The notes under the pieces were generated by a model, which saw nothing but the letters and a program-made list of their open reading frames with translations, was not told the origin of the DNA and made no database searches. From Sphaerolaimus hirsutus (taxonomy: Eukaryota; Nematoda; Chromadorea; Monhysterida; Sphaerolaimidae), in contig OZ038450.1 of NCBI GenBank assembly GCA_964036195.1, positions 13,022,701-13,086,700 of the forward strand: DNA of 64,000 bases. The letters run 5' to 3'. This document shows positions 12,128 through 23,059 of this stretch, one piece after another. The translations under genes and the position numbers were made by a program. Within the stretch, counting starts at the first letter, position 1; every line of letters starts with the position of its first letter.

Positions 12128-12427
12128 TGTTATTTAGCTATTTTTACCCTGTTATCTCACAGTTTGCACTTTAAATCTTGAAATATCCAATAGATTGAAA
12201 CGCTGCAACCCCCAACCCCAAGACAATCTTTCAGCTTCTACCACTTCAGAGAGGCAATTTGCTATCTATTTGAACCAGTCTTAGTTACACTTGTGTGTTG
12301 AGCAAGAAAACTTATTGATTTCCATTATTTGACCACTTTTGTCTTTTTGGAGGCAATACAAGTTGAAATTGGCATTGAAACTGAAGAAAATAGTACTTTG
12401 TCTCACCTGCATCATTAAAGGCAATAT

Positions 12428-12665
12428 CATTTTGGCGCTGGCGCCATTGGCGCTTGGCGCCATGGCCCGCTGGCGCCTTTGGCGCTTGGCGCTAAGGTCC
12501 AGAAAAGCGCCAGACTTTTGGTGCTTGGCGCCATTTTGCTGTGGCGCCATTGGCGCTTGGCGCTGGTTCCGGAAAAGCGCCATGGCGCTTTTCTGGACCT
12601 CGGCGCCAAGCGCCAATGGCGCCAGACGACAATGGCGCCAAGCGCCAATAGCGCCAGCGCCAAAA
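12428..12665. repeat. GGCGCC / GGCGCTTGGCGC word array
   Basis: About 240 bp built from GGCGCC, CATGGCGC and GCCAAGCGCCAA words in inverted orientation. It gives spurious Ala/Pro/Met-rich ORFs on all frames. The same words form the bodies of the blocks at 13567-13780, 43723-44932, 48340-48600, 57290-57530 and 63042-63111. Confidence 0.85.
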
Positions 12666-12711
12666 ATTTGTTCAGCAATTTTGGGTAGAATAATGAGTAT
12701 ACAGGTAAATG

Positions 12712-12873
12712 AAGGGCCGTATCCAGGGGGGGGCGGGGGGGGCTGCAGCGCCATGGCGCCATTCCGCCACTATGTAGCTGAAATTTTAGGGGGGGGGGCT
12801 GAGCCCCCCCCCCCTTCGCCGGCCTCCGTAAACAAGCAGCCCCCCCTGCTCAAAAATCCTGGATACGTCCCTG
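12712..12873. mobile_element. Short hAT-like element, CAGGGACGTA family
   Basis: Ends AAGGGCCGTATCCAGG and CCTGGATACGTCCCTG. Flanks are GGTAAATG (12704-12711) and GGTTAATG (12874-12881), an 8-bp TSD with one mismatch. Confidence 0.75.
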
Positions 12874-12881
12874 GGTTAATG

Positions 12882-13566
12882 TAACATAAATATGTGCCCA
12901 TACTACCGATGTTATAGTGTTAAGTGAAAATAATTTACTACAAAGTACTGCAACTGTATTTTTTTCTAATAGAATACCTCCAATAGAATGGCAACTCCAA
13001 TATAACGGCAGGTTTTGACAGGTTGTTGCACCCACGAAAACAAACGAACGGCAGGTGAATATTACATTGAAAGGGTGCCAAAACACAAAAATATAAAAAT
13101 GTATGGTTAGAACATTCAGAGCATTCAAATAGATATTAAATTTCAAATCAATGCTCTGATATTGAAACACTTTTTTAAGTTTCATTAAAAATAAAACAAT
13201 GTTAAAATGAAAAACGTGTGAAGAAATAGAATGTCAGCTTCCAGTTCCAATAGAACGGCACCTCCAATAGAATGGCAGGTAAAAGGTTGACAAAAATAGA
13301 ACATCAAGCTTCTATTAGAATAACTACATTATTTATACCTAATAGTGATCTAGATCACCAACAAATTGTTTTGTCTGATACTTCTTAAAAATATCATGTA
13401 AATATTCACTGAAAACTGATCATTATAAAAAATAAATACCAGTAAATATTTTGGGTGCAAACAAAGGCACATTTTCTCACTGTCTAAATATAAACACCTT
13501 AAGTAAAATACCTAAACACTTTATGAACTTAGTATTTCAACAGTGTTGAACAAATTTTTATTGTTA
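12882..13566. other. AT-rich stretch with TTCTAATAGAA remnants
   Basis: It contains scattered copies of CTCCAATAGAATGGCA-like words (12975-13320), also seen at 25121-25200 and 39971-40091. No gene is seen. Confidence 0.4.
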
Positions 13567-13785
13567 TTGTTGGCGCTTTTTTGGCGCCATTTAAAATGCT
13601 GGCGCCAGGCGCCAATAGCGCCACAGGAAAATGGCGCCAAGCGTCATGGCGCTTTTACAGATGCCGGCGCCAAGCGCCAATGGCGCCAGAGCATTTTAGC
13701 GCCAAGCGCCAAAAGCGCCATGGCGCTTTTTGGTTTGGCGCTAGCGCCAGGCGCCAGCGCCATGGCGCTTTTCCATCACTACCCC
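13567..13785. repeat. GGCGCC word array
   Basis: Dense GGCGCC, AGCGCCAA and GCGCCATGGCGC words ending TTTTCCATCACTAC. The CATCACTA end matches the right end of the 43723-44932 element, so this is probably a truncated member. Confidence 0.75.
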
Positions 13786-13798
13786 CGCGTATAAATTT

Positions 13799-13978
13799 GC
13801 CTGGGAGCGCCATATTAAGAAGCGTGAAGTGCCTTCACGCATTTTTTCGTGATGTGTGTGGAAGCGCTGGCATGCTTGGAGAAGCGTTCGGGAAGTGTTG
13901 GCGTGAAGACACTTCCCGACGCTTCACCGCGCATCCACACACCCATTTTTTGCTGTGTATCTAATACTCCGCTCCCAG
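13799..13978. mobile_element. Foldback element ending at a splice acceptor
   Basis: Inverted ends CTGGGAGCGCCATATTA and TAATACTCCGCTCCCAG, with GAAGCG and CGCTTC words inside. The last bases, CTCCCAG, lie directly against the exon starting at 13979 and would serve as its 3' splice site. Confidence 0.6.
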
Positions 13979-16900
13979 AAATGTGCACATATGTGGGCGT
14001 GCACTGTCGAAGGGGCGATTTTGCACTACCTGGTGCCAGTCCCAAACCCTGAAAACCCCCCTGAAAAGTGATTAAGACCCTTTAAAATGTCATGTGTCAT
14101 GCAAAAGTCCCTGTAAAATGTTAGGTGTCATGTAAAGGACCCTGTAAAGTGTCATCTGTCATGAAAAATCCCCTGTAAAGTGTCATGTGTATCTAAATAT
14201 TATTGCATCGTATCCAAATCTTACTTTTAGACATGATTTGAATGAAAATCGTAAGATTTGTATATGATACAACACTATTTGGATACACATGCACTTTACA
14301 GGGTCTTTTAAATGACATTTGACACTTTACTGCTTTTTTACATAACATCTGGCATTTTACAGCATCTTTTACATCACACATGCCATTTTACAGGGTCTTT
14401 TACACTTTAAAGGGTCTTTTACAGGGTCTGGAACTGCCCCTTGAAAAATATGAATTTGGACATGAGGCTGCAAGGTCATCATATTTACACAGGGCTGTAG
14501 TGTATTTTAGGCAAAGGTTAGTCCTGAGTAACTTAATTGGTTTTTATCTTTTGCGAGTCAATTTTATGTTTAAGAATTCAATTTTTGACATAAATATCAT
14601 CGAAACCTAACTGGAACAAAATTATCTCACAAGAAGTAGACTGAGTTAAGTGATGAACACAATGATGATTGTTCCAAACACTAGCTAGTGCCAAAGTAAA
14701 AAGGCACTGTATGCAGCAAGTGGTGTTTTTGTCATTTTTACAGCACCAATATTGTTGGTGCAATATGACCATAAAAAGTGTCATGGTAATTCACTTGCAT
14801 GGCACCAAACTCAAAAAGACCCACTTGTAAAGAGCCAAAGCAAAAATAAATGTCACATTTTTTTGCACCAAACTGCTAAAATGTAGCCAGTTCTTAAATC
14901 ACTAGTGACCAGTTTTGAATGTTTCCATGGTGCTGTGTACTGTGAATTTTTTTTACAGCCATTTTTCAAAATCTTTATTGCATGTGAGCAAACATTAGGT
15001 TGTGTGGAGACTATAATGGCAACTGTTTTTCAGGAAAAAGCTGAATTTTTGTATCTGCAAAATGTGGCATAACTGGGGATTGGCACAAGATTCCTTCAAT
15101 AAAAATAATACCAATTTTGATAAATTTACCAATTTTGCAAAATTTGTACTTCTTATCGTTCACTCTACTCTGTCTACTCACATATTGATTTTCATAATTT
15201 TCTGTTTTACAGCACCTGAAAATCGTGTCAGTTACATTTCACACTTTATTACATCAAAACATGTCACAAACAATGTTTCAGGTTAACTGACACACCGTGT
15301 ATCCGTTTCATTGTGTTGGGAAATGAAGAAAAGTGGAACAGGTGCCAGTCCCAGACCCTGTAAAATGCCCTGTAAAGTGTCAAATGTCATGCATAGTGTC
15401 AAAAGACATGGAAAATGCCGTGCGAAATGGCAACCGAGTTGCCATTTTGCAGGGCATTTTCCATGACTTTTGACACTTTATGGGGATTTTACAGGGTCTG
15501 GGAGTGTGTGCCCCCACAGAGCTGCAATGCCAAATGACACTGATGTCATCATAATGGAACCGCATAAAGATGCTATTGTGGATTTGTGCATTTTGGCGCA
15601 GTGCAATCATACGATTAGTGAGTGTGGGTTGAGATTTTTTCATATTTTATGTTTGTATGAACTCCACACTGTTTTTCAGTTTGATCAGGGTGTTTTTGAG
15701 AGACCTAACAACCTTTGCCCAGCTGGCTTGCATGCACAGCAGTTTTTCAAAACATGTTTGCTGAGCATTTGCAACGGAATAAAATGTTACTTCAGCTTTA
15801 GAGGACATTTTAGGTACCTTTCTGATGCCTTCCAACCATGGTGAACTAGGTATACTCGGCGGACATGACACTTAGAATGGAAACCTACCATAACCCATCT
15901 GAATAATGAACCAAAAATTATGCGGTTTTTACATCATCATATTTCATTCTTCCTATGTAGTAATTAATTACGAATTTACCACAATATTTTATTCATTAAA
16001 TTACTATATATCCTCGAATTAGTCCCCAGGGAAGTTATTTGTTCGTCAGAGTTTTTGAGGGGGAGTTATTCAAGGGGAGGAGTTATTCAAGGGGAGGAGT
16101 TATTCAAGGGGGGGGGGAGTTATTTTTTCCTCAGAAAACTTGATTTAATTCATTGTATGAATGCATTCTGTTAGCTCATGTAAACCAGGTATTTAATAGT
16201 TAAACCACAACAACAAAACAGTGTGTATACACTGCGTATACGTTATGTATCTGCTGTCGCTGCTACACGTTAACATTATTTTGTATTTCCATCGTTCATT
16301 TTTGTAAATTTTGTAAAATATTTTTCACCCAGAGGGGGGAGTTATTCGGAGGGGGGAATTATTTTTTTGTCAGACTTTTTGAGGGGCGTTATTCAAGGGG
16401 GAGGAGTTAGAGGAGTTCAAGGAGGGTCTTATTCGAGGATATACGGTATGGTAGGATTCCGCGTTAACTTTGTGGTCCGCCGAGTATATCAACTTTTTGT
16501 TGAAATCAAAATTCAGTTTTAAACTTCCTCCTGAACTCGTATGTGCACTCATCGATTTATTTCTTGTTAAGTCGTAGGAGCAATACATTGGACCCATCCA
16601 CCCCATTATCAATTACGTATACCTAATCCATTATCCACTCCCAGTCTTGTCCAACTCAACTTTGTAACTGCAAACATATTTTCAAGAAAAAATCTAGAAA
16701 ATGCACAAACATCTCAACCTGCAGGCACCACAGGCACATTCAGCTGGTGCCACTCCCAGACCCTGTAAAGAGCCCTGTGAAATGTCAAATGTCAAATGTT
16801 ATGCAATGTGTCAAAAGTTATGGAAAATGCCCATTTTGCAGGGCATTTTCCATGACTTTTGACACTTTGCATGACATTTGACATTTTACAAGGCTTTTTA

Positions 16901-17052
16901 CAGGGCCTGGAACTGTCCCCTGGTTTGCAGCTTTCTTGGCAAATGGCCATACCACATACCAGAAGCCTTGGGTAAGACCTAACAGCCCATTGGAACAGCA
17001 GTTTGATAAGGATGACTTTTTCCCCAAACACTGGGTGCCTTTAGAAGCTTAG
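13979..17052 (+). CDS. GT11-type alpha-1,2-fucosyltransferase-like gene
   Basis: Coding pieces: 13979-14031, 14440-14516, 15282-15341, 15520-15617, 16725-16746 and 16923-17052 (TAG 17050-17052). Read in order they give the GT11 signature: YVGVHCRRGDF (donor-binding HxRRGD motif), SSYLHRAVVYFRQR, RFIVLGNEEKWNR, the block NDTDVIIMEPHK then DLCILAQCNHTI, STTGTFSW/FAAFLANG, and a DFFPKHWVPLEA C-terminus. Known relatives are Golgi type II enzymes that add alpha-1,2-fucose from GDP-fucose; the membrane-anchor exon is not visible here. Phases agree throughout. However, pieces 1/2 and 5/6 are separated by foldback elements (14032-14439, 16747-16922) without usable GT-AG ends. Either the gene is broken by insertions or these elements are removed in an unusual way. 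The next tryptophan of the usual SWW motif is phenylalanine. Confidence 0.85.
14032..14439. mobile_element. Foldback element 1 inside fucosyltransferase coding sequence
   Basis: It starts GGTGCCAGTCCC and ends GGTCTGGAACTGCCC. The body is built of CCCTGTAAAGTGTCATG words in inverted orientation. It separates GDFALP from LEKYEFG, and removing it restores a continuous frame. The left edge of the large inverted duplication (14210) falls near its centre. Confidence 0.75.
14517..15281. other. Fucosyltransferase intron
   Basis: A 765-bp intron, donor GTTAGT and acceptor TTTCAG. AT-rich, with no element or exon recognised. Confidence 0.6.
15342..15519. mobile_element. Foldback element 2 acting as a complete intron
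   Basis: It is 178 bp, starts GTGCCAGTCCCAGACCCTG and ends CAGGGTCTGGGAGTGTGTG followed by CCCCCACAG. The whole interval between two phase-matched coding pieces is this element, with GT at one edge and AG at the other. It is the best introner-like candidate in the window. A mirror copy lies at 46196-46373. Confidence 0.75.
15851..16488. mobile_element. Foldback element TATACTCGGCGG with nested CCGTAT element
   Basis: Ends TATACTCGGCGGACATGACA and TGGTCCGCCGAGTATA are inverted. Nested inside is a CCGTAT-type element at about 16004-16446 (TATATCCTCGAATTAG to TTATTCGAGGATATACGG). A related outer element occurs near 23430-23632. It lies in the fucosyltransferase intron before the last exon. Confidence 0.7.
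16747..16922. mobile_element. Foldback element 3 inside the fucosyltransferase last exon
   Basis: It starts GTGCCACTCCCAGACCCTG and ends CAGGGCCTGGAACTGTCCC, then CTG. It splits the conserved GTFSW/FAAFL motif exactly. A 3-bp repeat, CTG, lies on both sides. Removing 176 bp restores the frame, but the interval ends in TG, not AG. Confidence 0.75.
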
Positions 17053-19539
17053 GCTTTAGATTAGCATTGATTGAATGTTTTTTTTTGCGTATCAATATTT
17101 CTGTGGTGCTACTATTGATGACGAAATGTGATAATTGATCACTGTTTTCATGTTTTTGGAGCTATTTTTATGTATCCATTGATATGAAAATAAACACTGC
17201 GGTAATGGGTCCACACACGCTAGTTGACAAATTTGTGTCAACTCAATGTCAACTAAATAACACAAAAAGAATTTTAACAGCAGCACACTTAACAGAATCA
17301 ATGAGAATCAATTGTCATTATGTAAAATTAACTATGCTCCACCAGACATGAAAGTTGAAATCATAAAATTCATCAAAATTTAATTGACACGAGGTCAGTT
17401 GACATTCAGCATGTGTGGCTCCATTTTACCATCCGACCAGCTCTTCGCGACCAATCTGAAGCACATGTGCACTTTTGGAAATGAAATTATTTTTTTCGAA
17501 ATATGCACCTTCAAAATTAAACTCGGGCGGTGTGAGATGAACTTATGCATTTTGACATGAATGAGACTGGTCATGGATGTGCACATTCGAAGTGAAAATT
17601 GTGATTTTACTGAAAATCAGTACCAATGTTTCTGCTAACAACATAGACTGCAATGCAATTGTTTGTCTCAAATGTGAAAGTATACATGTATGTCAAATCC
17701 ACGCTTCAATCGTGCTCTTTCAGAACGGTAGTCCTCAAATACGGGTCGGGTCACGTATGATAAATTGGCCGTATGTCACGTTGTCGATTGTCACGTATGA
17801 TCCAAGTTATCGGTTGCGTATTGTAAATATGAACGAGAGTGAAAGCACTCAACTCAAAGTGCTCAAAATCGCTGAAATGAGCTCCATTTTGTCAATTTAA
17901 ATCTTCATAATCGCTATTTTCGTCTAAATATGTAGATGGTTATATACCTACATTTAGCTATTTTATTTATAGCAATTTCGAAATAATTTTTGGCCGACTG
18001 TTTTTGGCCCGACCGATGACCTTATGTGAAGTTGGCATAAGTCCAATTTTCTGCTTGGATGCAAAAACGGGAACCATGCCGTATGATGACTTGGCAGCTG
18101 TGCGAAAATTTCGAAATCCTAAAAAAATATGAATGAAATAGGCTAACAATAGCTATATAACCATGTATAAAAACGAATATAGCGACTATGAAGGTGGGAA
18201 TTGGCAAAGTGGAGCACATTTGAGCGATTTTGAGCTAACTTCGAGCTTTTACGCTCATTCGTATAATAGGCAAGTGATAACTTAGGAATACGGCCAAGTC
18301 ATCATAAGTATAATACATCGATCCGCAATAACGTATTCTACGAACAAGAGTTCAAACGAAGACAAACGAACGAGAACGAAGACACAGAATCACCGTCCCA
18401 GCAACCAGTAATGGCCGCGGAACGCAATACAGCTACCGGAATTGGTCGCTAATGGGGCCCACAGCCTATGCTCATGTTCACCATCGTCAGCCGCTGTATA
18501 CAAACGGGTGTATCTAAAAATGTTTTTTTTGGACAGGTGCCAGCTGTACATACGGTCCTTCCTCGTTTTGGCCAGCTGCCAATTTGAGATACGGGTGTCT
18601 CCGTCAAATAGGATCGGGCCACGTATGAGTACCTGGCCATGATTCCAAGTTACCACTTGCGTATTATACGAATGAGCGTAAAAAATCAAATTCAGCTCAA
18701 AATCGCTAAAATGTGCTCCACTTTGCCAATTCCCACCTTCGTAATCGCTATTTCCCTTTTTTATACACGGTTATATAGCTAGTGTTAGCCTATTTTATTC
18801 ATATTTATTTCGGATTTCGAAAATTTGGCACAGCTGCCAAGTCCTCATATGGCATGGTTCCCGTTAAATACCAGTTCCGCGAATTTAAAAAAAAGAAAAC
18901 TGCGTCATTAGCAAGGTGCCAGTTCTTTGGGTCTACTCCCGCGATTTAACGCGATTACCCATTTGAGCCGCACGAAAACCTCGTCTTTTCGTCGGCTTAC
19001 CGCGTTCTTTGTGCATTTTAGTTGAGTGTCACTTTACACGTTTGGAACTATGCCAATTTCGCAATCGTTCGTAACGGATCGGGCTATTGGATTGGGCTAT
19101 TTATGACAAATTGGCCCACGTCCAAGTTATCGGTTACGTATTGTAGAAGTGAAAGTGAAAGCCCCAAAGTGCTCTCAATCATTCAAATTAGCCACATTCT
19201 ACCTGCTCGCACCTTCATAATCGCTATTTTCATCTATATACATGGTTATTTACCTATTTTTTAGCTATTTTATTTATAGCAATTGCAAAATAATTTTATG
19301 GCAAGCTGCCAACTTGTCATACGTGGTATTTCCCGGTACATCCCCGCATTTCTCGGCTGTTTTCGCCTTGCTACAGTGCCGCGTGCAAATTATTAGATTT
19401 TTTGACTCGATTATTCGCGCGGCGGAGCCATGCAAAGCGTGGGTAAACGGCAGAGCAGCGGCAGCCGCCGCGACGGCGGTCAGTTTGTGGGGTTCAATTG
19501 TCAATGCGGGGTTCGGTCGTTTTTTAGGGGGGTGTAGCG

Positions 19540-19614
19540 GCCGTAATGTAAACCCGGCCGTAATGTAGGCCCAGCCGTAATGTACGCCGACCCGGCCGTA
19601 AAGTAGGGGGTGCT
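19540..19614. repeat. GGCCGTAATGTAAACCC word array
   Basis: Tandem GGCCGTAATGTAAACCC and GCCGTAATGTAGGCCC units. Larger inverted arrays of the same word lie at 40196-40385 and 41233-41400. Confidence 0.8.
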
Positions 19615-19615
19615 A

Positions 19616-19819
19616 TTAGGGTTGGGGAACCGAACCGAGAACCGAGCACAATTTTGGAACCGAGAACCGAGAACCGGAACCGAAAAAAATACCCGAACCG
19701 GAACCGAGAACCGGCACTTAGACCCGGAACCGAACTAAAGAACCAAAAGAACCGAAATTTTTTACAATAATCGGCAGCCCCCCCCCCCTTCCCGGGTGAG
19801 AGTAGGAAGATGCATGGAA
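19616..19819. mobile_element. TAGGGTTGGGGAACCG element, cut by the gap
   Basis: It starts TAGGGTTGGGGAACCG and continues with AACCGAGAACCGGAACCG words, then a C run, and runs into the N gap. The end type matches the other TAGGG-type elements here. Its right end is not visible. Confidence 0.6.
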
Positions 19820-20019
19820 NNNNNNNNNNNNNNNNNNNNNNNNNNNNNNNNNNNNNNNNNNNNNNNNNNNNNNNNNNNNNNNNNNNNNNNNNNNNNNNNN
19901 NNNNNNNNNNNNNNNNNNNNNNNNNNNNNNNNNNNNNNNNNNNNNNNNNNNNNNNNNNNNNNNNNNNNNNNNNNNNNNNNNNNNNNNNNNNNNNNNNNNN
20001 NNNNNNNNNNNNNNNNNNN
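19820..20019. other. Assembly gap (200 N)
   Basis: Second run of exactly 200 N. Confidence 0.98.
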
Positions 20020-20144
20020 CCAAAAATTTTATATTTTCTTTAAGTGTTGCCTACATAGAACTGATAAAAAAATCATATTCCATTTTTTCAGTTTCCTCTT
20101 ATATATAGCATAATTGAGCATTTTAACATGAATTGATAGAAACG

Positions 20145-20818
20145 TGATTCACGCCTTAACCGTTCTTGGGGAACGGGGGTAGACATGCACCATTGCGTAG
20201 CTGATGTTGTATGCTTTCAGAAAATGTACATGTTTTGGGGTGTTTGCCGTAGCCACTTTATACCTAAGAAACAAAAACATGAAAAAAGGTCGATTCCAAT
20301 CGATTGAATCGTGATTCACGCCTGAACCGTTCTTGGGGAATGGGGGTACACACACACCATTGCGTAGCTGAGGTTGTGCTCTTTCAGAATCTGTAGAGAG
20401 GTATAAAGTGGCTATGGCAAAACCCCAAAACATGTACATTTTCTGAAAGCACACAACCTCAGCTATGTAATGGTGTGTGTCTACCCCCGTTCCCCAAGAA
20501 TGGTTAAGGCGTCAATCGCGATTCAATCGGCTGGAACTGACCTGCATTCACGTTTTGGTTTCTTAGGTATAAAGTGGCTATGGCAAACACCCTAAAAACT
20601 ATGCAGATTCTGAAAGAGCACACTCAGCTACGCAATGGTGCGTGTTTACCCCCATTCCCCAAGAACGGTTAAGGCGTGAATCACGATTCAATCGGTTGAA
20701 ATCGACTTTTTTTCATGTTTTTGTTTCTTAGGTATAAAGTGGTTATGGCAAACACCCCAAAGCGTGTACATTTTCTGAAAGAGCACACTCTCAGCTACGC
20801 AATGGTGTGTGTCATCCC
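20145..20818. repeat. ~165-bp tandem repeat, with inverted first units
   Basis: Units are marked by GTATAAAGTGGCTATGGCAA and by CCCCAAGAACGGTTAAGGCG. Units start near 20401, 20567 and 20732 on +, and two earlier units (about 20150-20400) run inverted. The array continues at 22220-22705 after the insertion at 20819-22219. Confidence 0.85.
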
Positions 20819-22219
20819 TAGGGTGTCAAATTTCCGTTTCCGTTTTCCGTTTCCATCTTTACGCAGGAAAATTTTTTACCTTTCCGTATTCCGGCAGCTG
20901 AAAATTTTTTACCTTTCCGTTTTCCGTTTTCCGGCAGCTGAAATTTTTTTACCTTTCCGTTTCCATTTTTCCGGCCCATTTTTCCGTTTTCCGGCCAAAA
21001 AAATTTTTACCTTTCCGTTTCCATTTTTCCAGGCCATTTTTTCATTTTCTGGCTCGATTTCCAGTTTTCTGGCATTTTTCCATTATTTTTTTAATCTGTA
21101 TTTATCTTTTTCCACTATGGTGTTTTTTTACCAGGTTCTTGTGTCATTCATAATTTTTATCTGTATCCAAATCTGTATCAGACGTGCTCACAAAGACGTG
21201 AAGAGAGAGACATGCTCTCAAAACTCAGAGTCAAGATGTTTGCTGCCGATGGCTTGATTCTGCTTGGAAATCCCAACTACCTGGCCAGTCTGCGCAACAT
21301 CACCACACAAACTGATTTGGCTGATTTGTCAACCTGCGACATCAAGTTACGACCACCCGCCTATCGATTTGGGAAGACTGCTGATTCTGCAAATGTTGCC
21401 GAATGGTCAAGCCCTCATGCAACACATCAAGGAAAGTGCAGCAGAAGTCCAAGTAGATGGATGTTGGATAAAAGACCTGCTGTCAATGCAAGACATGAAA
21501 TTTGTTCATTTGATTGAGGAAACTCTTTTGTGTATAAGCTTTTCTGTTTTCCCATGCAAACATTGTTCAATTGGTTTTTGTAACTTCAGATACGTGAAAC
21601 TTTGTTGTATCTCTTACTTTTTTATGATTATCCAAGGTCATATAATCCAGTTACCCCCCGAGGAGTTGAGTAGTAGTGTAGATGGGGTTATCACCAAACC
21701 CGCGATTGTTATGTTTCAAGTGAACACCACGTGTGACCTTTTCTGATGCATGTTCAGTTCAGCACTGTGCAATAAACTTGCTCTCCCAACTGTGTCTTGG
21801 GGTTGTGGGCCCCTGTGTCCACCCACATCTACTCAAACTTTATTGTTGTTGTAGTGTATTTTTGCTACCTTTTGATGATTTTTTGTTGGTTCAGTTAAGC
21901 TTGAACTACAAGTGAAGTTACTGGCATGATCCATAGTTGCAGAATGTACATCTACCACAATCAAAGCCGAACAGGCAAACCAGTATGCAAATTTGTCCAT
22001 TTCTGTGCAAATTTCACTTTATTTTTTCTGTTTCCGTGAAAATTTTGCTTTCCATTTTCTGGCATTACATTTTTCCGTTTTCCGTTTTCTGGCTGATAAA
22101 TTTTTTTTACCTTTCTGTTTTCCGTTTTCCACTGAGTGAAATTCTTATACCTTTCCGTTTTCCGGCAGAAATTTTTTTTTTACCTTTCTGTTTTCTGTAA
22201 AAAAATTTTTTGACACCCT
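20819..22219. mobile_element. TAGGGTGTCAA element with TTTCCGTTTTCC body
   Basis: It starts TAGGGTGTCAAATTTCCG and ends TTTTTTGACACCCTA, interrupting the 165-bp satellite. Both ends are arrays of CCGTTTTCCGGCAGCTG words. The middle (about 21230-21500) is more complex and has a short open frame beginning near ATGTTTGCTGCCGATGGC. I do not recognise the protein; it may be a captured or decayed coding fragment. Confidence 0.7.
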
Positions 22220-22705
22220 AGATCCCCTGTTCCCCAAGAATGGTTAAGGCGTGAATCGGGATTCAATCGGCTGGAACTGACCTGCATTCATGTTTCGGTT
22301 TCTTAGGTATAAAGTGGCTATGGCAAACACCCCAAAAACTCTGCAGATTCTGAAAGAGCACACTCAGCTACGCAATGGTGTGTCTACCACTGTTACCCAA
22401 GAACGTTTAAGGCGTGAATCGCAATTCAATCGGCTGGAACTGACCTGCATTCACGTTTTTGTTTCTTAGGTATAAAGTGGCTATGGCAAACACCCCAAAA
22501 ACTCTGCAGATTCTGAAAGCACACAACCTCAGCTATGCAATGGTGTGTGTCTACCCCCGTTCCCCAAGAACAGTTAAGGCATGAATTGCGATTCAATCGG
22601 TCGCGATTGACTTTCTTCACGTTTTTGTTTCTTAAGTATAAAGTGGCTGTGGCAAAAGCCCCAAAAGTTTGTAGATTCTGATAGAGCACACTCTCAGCTT
22701 CACAA
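22220..22705 (+). repeat. ~165-bp tandem repeat, second block
   Basis: Three further units start near 22309, 22471 and 22637, in the same orientation as the + units before the insertion. Confidence 0.85.
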
Positions 22706-23059
22706 CGATATAAAATATTGTTATAATAGTTTTATAGTTAGGTGCCCAACAGTGAATTATGTCAGAAATATTCAATTTTGTAAAAATTCGCTTCCAAGTA
22801 TATGCAATATATTTATATGAATGCAAATTCTTCATGTATTTTATTACTCACTGGACCCATTGGGGTACCTTAGGACAATTTTTGCAATTTTCAATTTTTT
22901 ATCGATGTCCAAGTTTTTTTCCCGAAGTGGCCATCGACTCGTGGACAGACTCATATAAAGGTATGAAAAATAGCGATTTTGAGCGAAAATTGTGGTATAG
23001 TTTCTCAAAACTCACTCCAGATAAATAGATAGCTGGCCGATTGGTGGGGGGGGGGTTAG
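22706..23059. other. AT-rich stretch
   Basis: No gene. The end carries a GATAGATAGCTGGCCGATT piece and a G run of the family described at 8640-10080. Confidence 0.4.

Larger units (their letters stand above)
14210..19614. repeat. Left arm of inverted duplication IR1
   Basis: The reverse complement lies at 41322-47522. The outer breakpoint reads GTATCCAAATCTTAC on the left and AGATTTGGATAC on the right. The inner one is in the GTAATGTAAACCC array next to GGGGTGCTA. The left arm has 1,469 bp (15707-17175) missing from the right. The right arm has three insertions missing from the left. Between 17175 and 19540 the arm holds AT-rich repeats with CTATTTTTAGCTATTTTA-like tracts and no recognised gene. 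Confidence 0.93.

Noticed and set aside
12339-12884. A 181-residue open frame rich in Ala, Trp, Arg and Pro
   Set aside because: It is the GGCGCC word array read through; open frames occur on all frames and both strands there, as expected for a low-complexity array.
18390-18689. A 99-residue minus-strand ORF repeated at 42293-42544
   Set aside because: Its presence in both IR1 arms is explained by duplication, the frame differs between arms by a small indel, and no domain or splice context is seen.
8120-20019. N-containing open frames across the gaps
   Set aside because: They are artefacts of translating N and carry no sequence information.
21212-21517. Coding-looking frame starting near ATGTTTGCTGCCGATGGC as a gene
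   Set aside because: No recognisable domain, overlapping open frames compete, and it lies inside a mobile element. Kept only as a remark on that element.
20145-22705. Possible CRISPR array from regular repeats
   Set aside because: Units are about 165 bp, contiguous and without unique spacers, in an animal genome.
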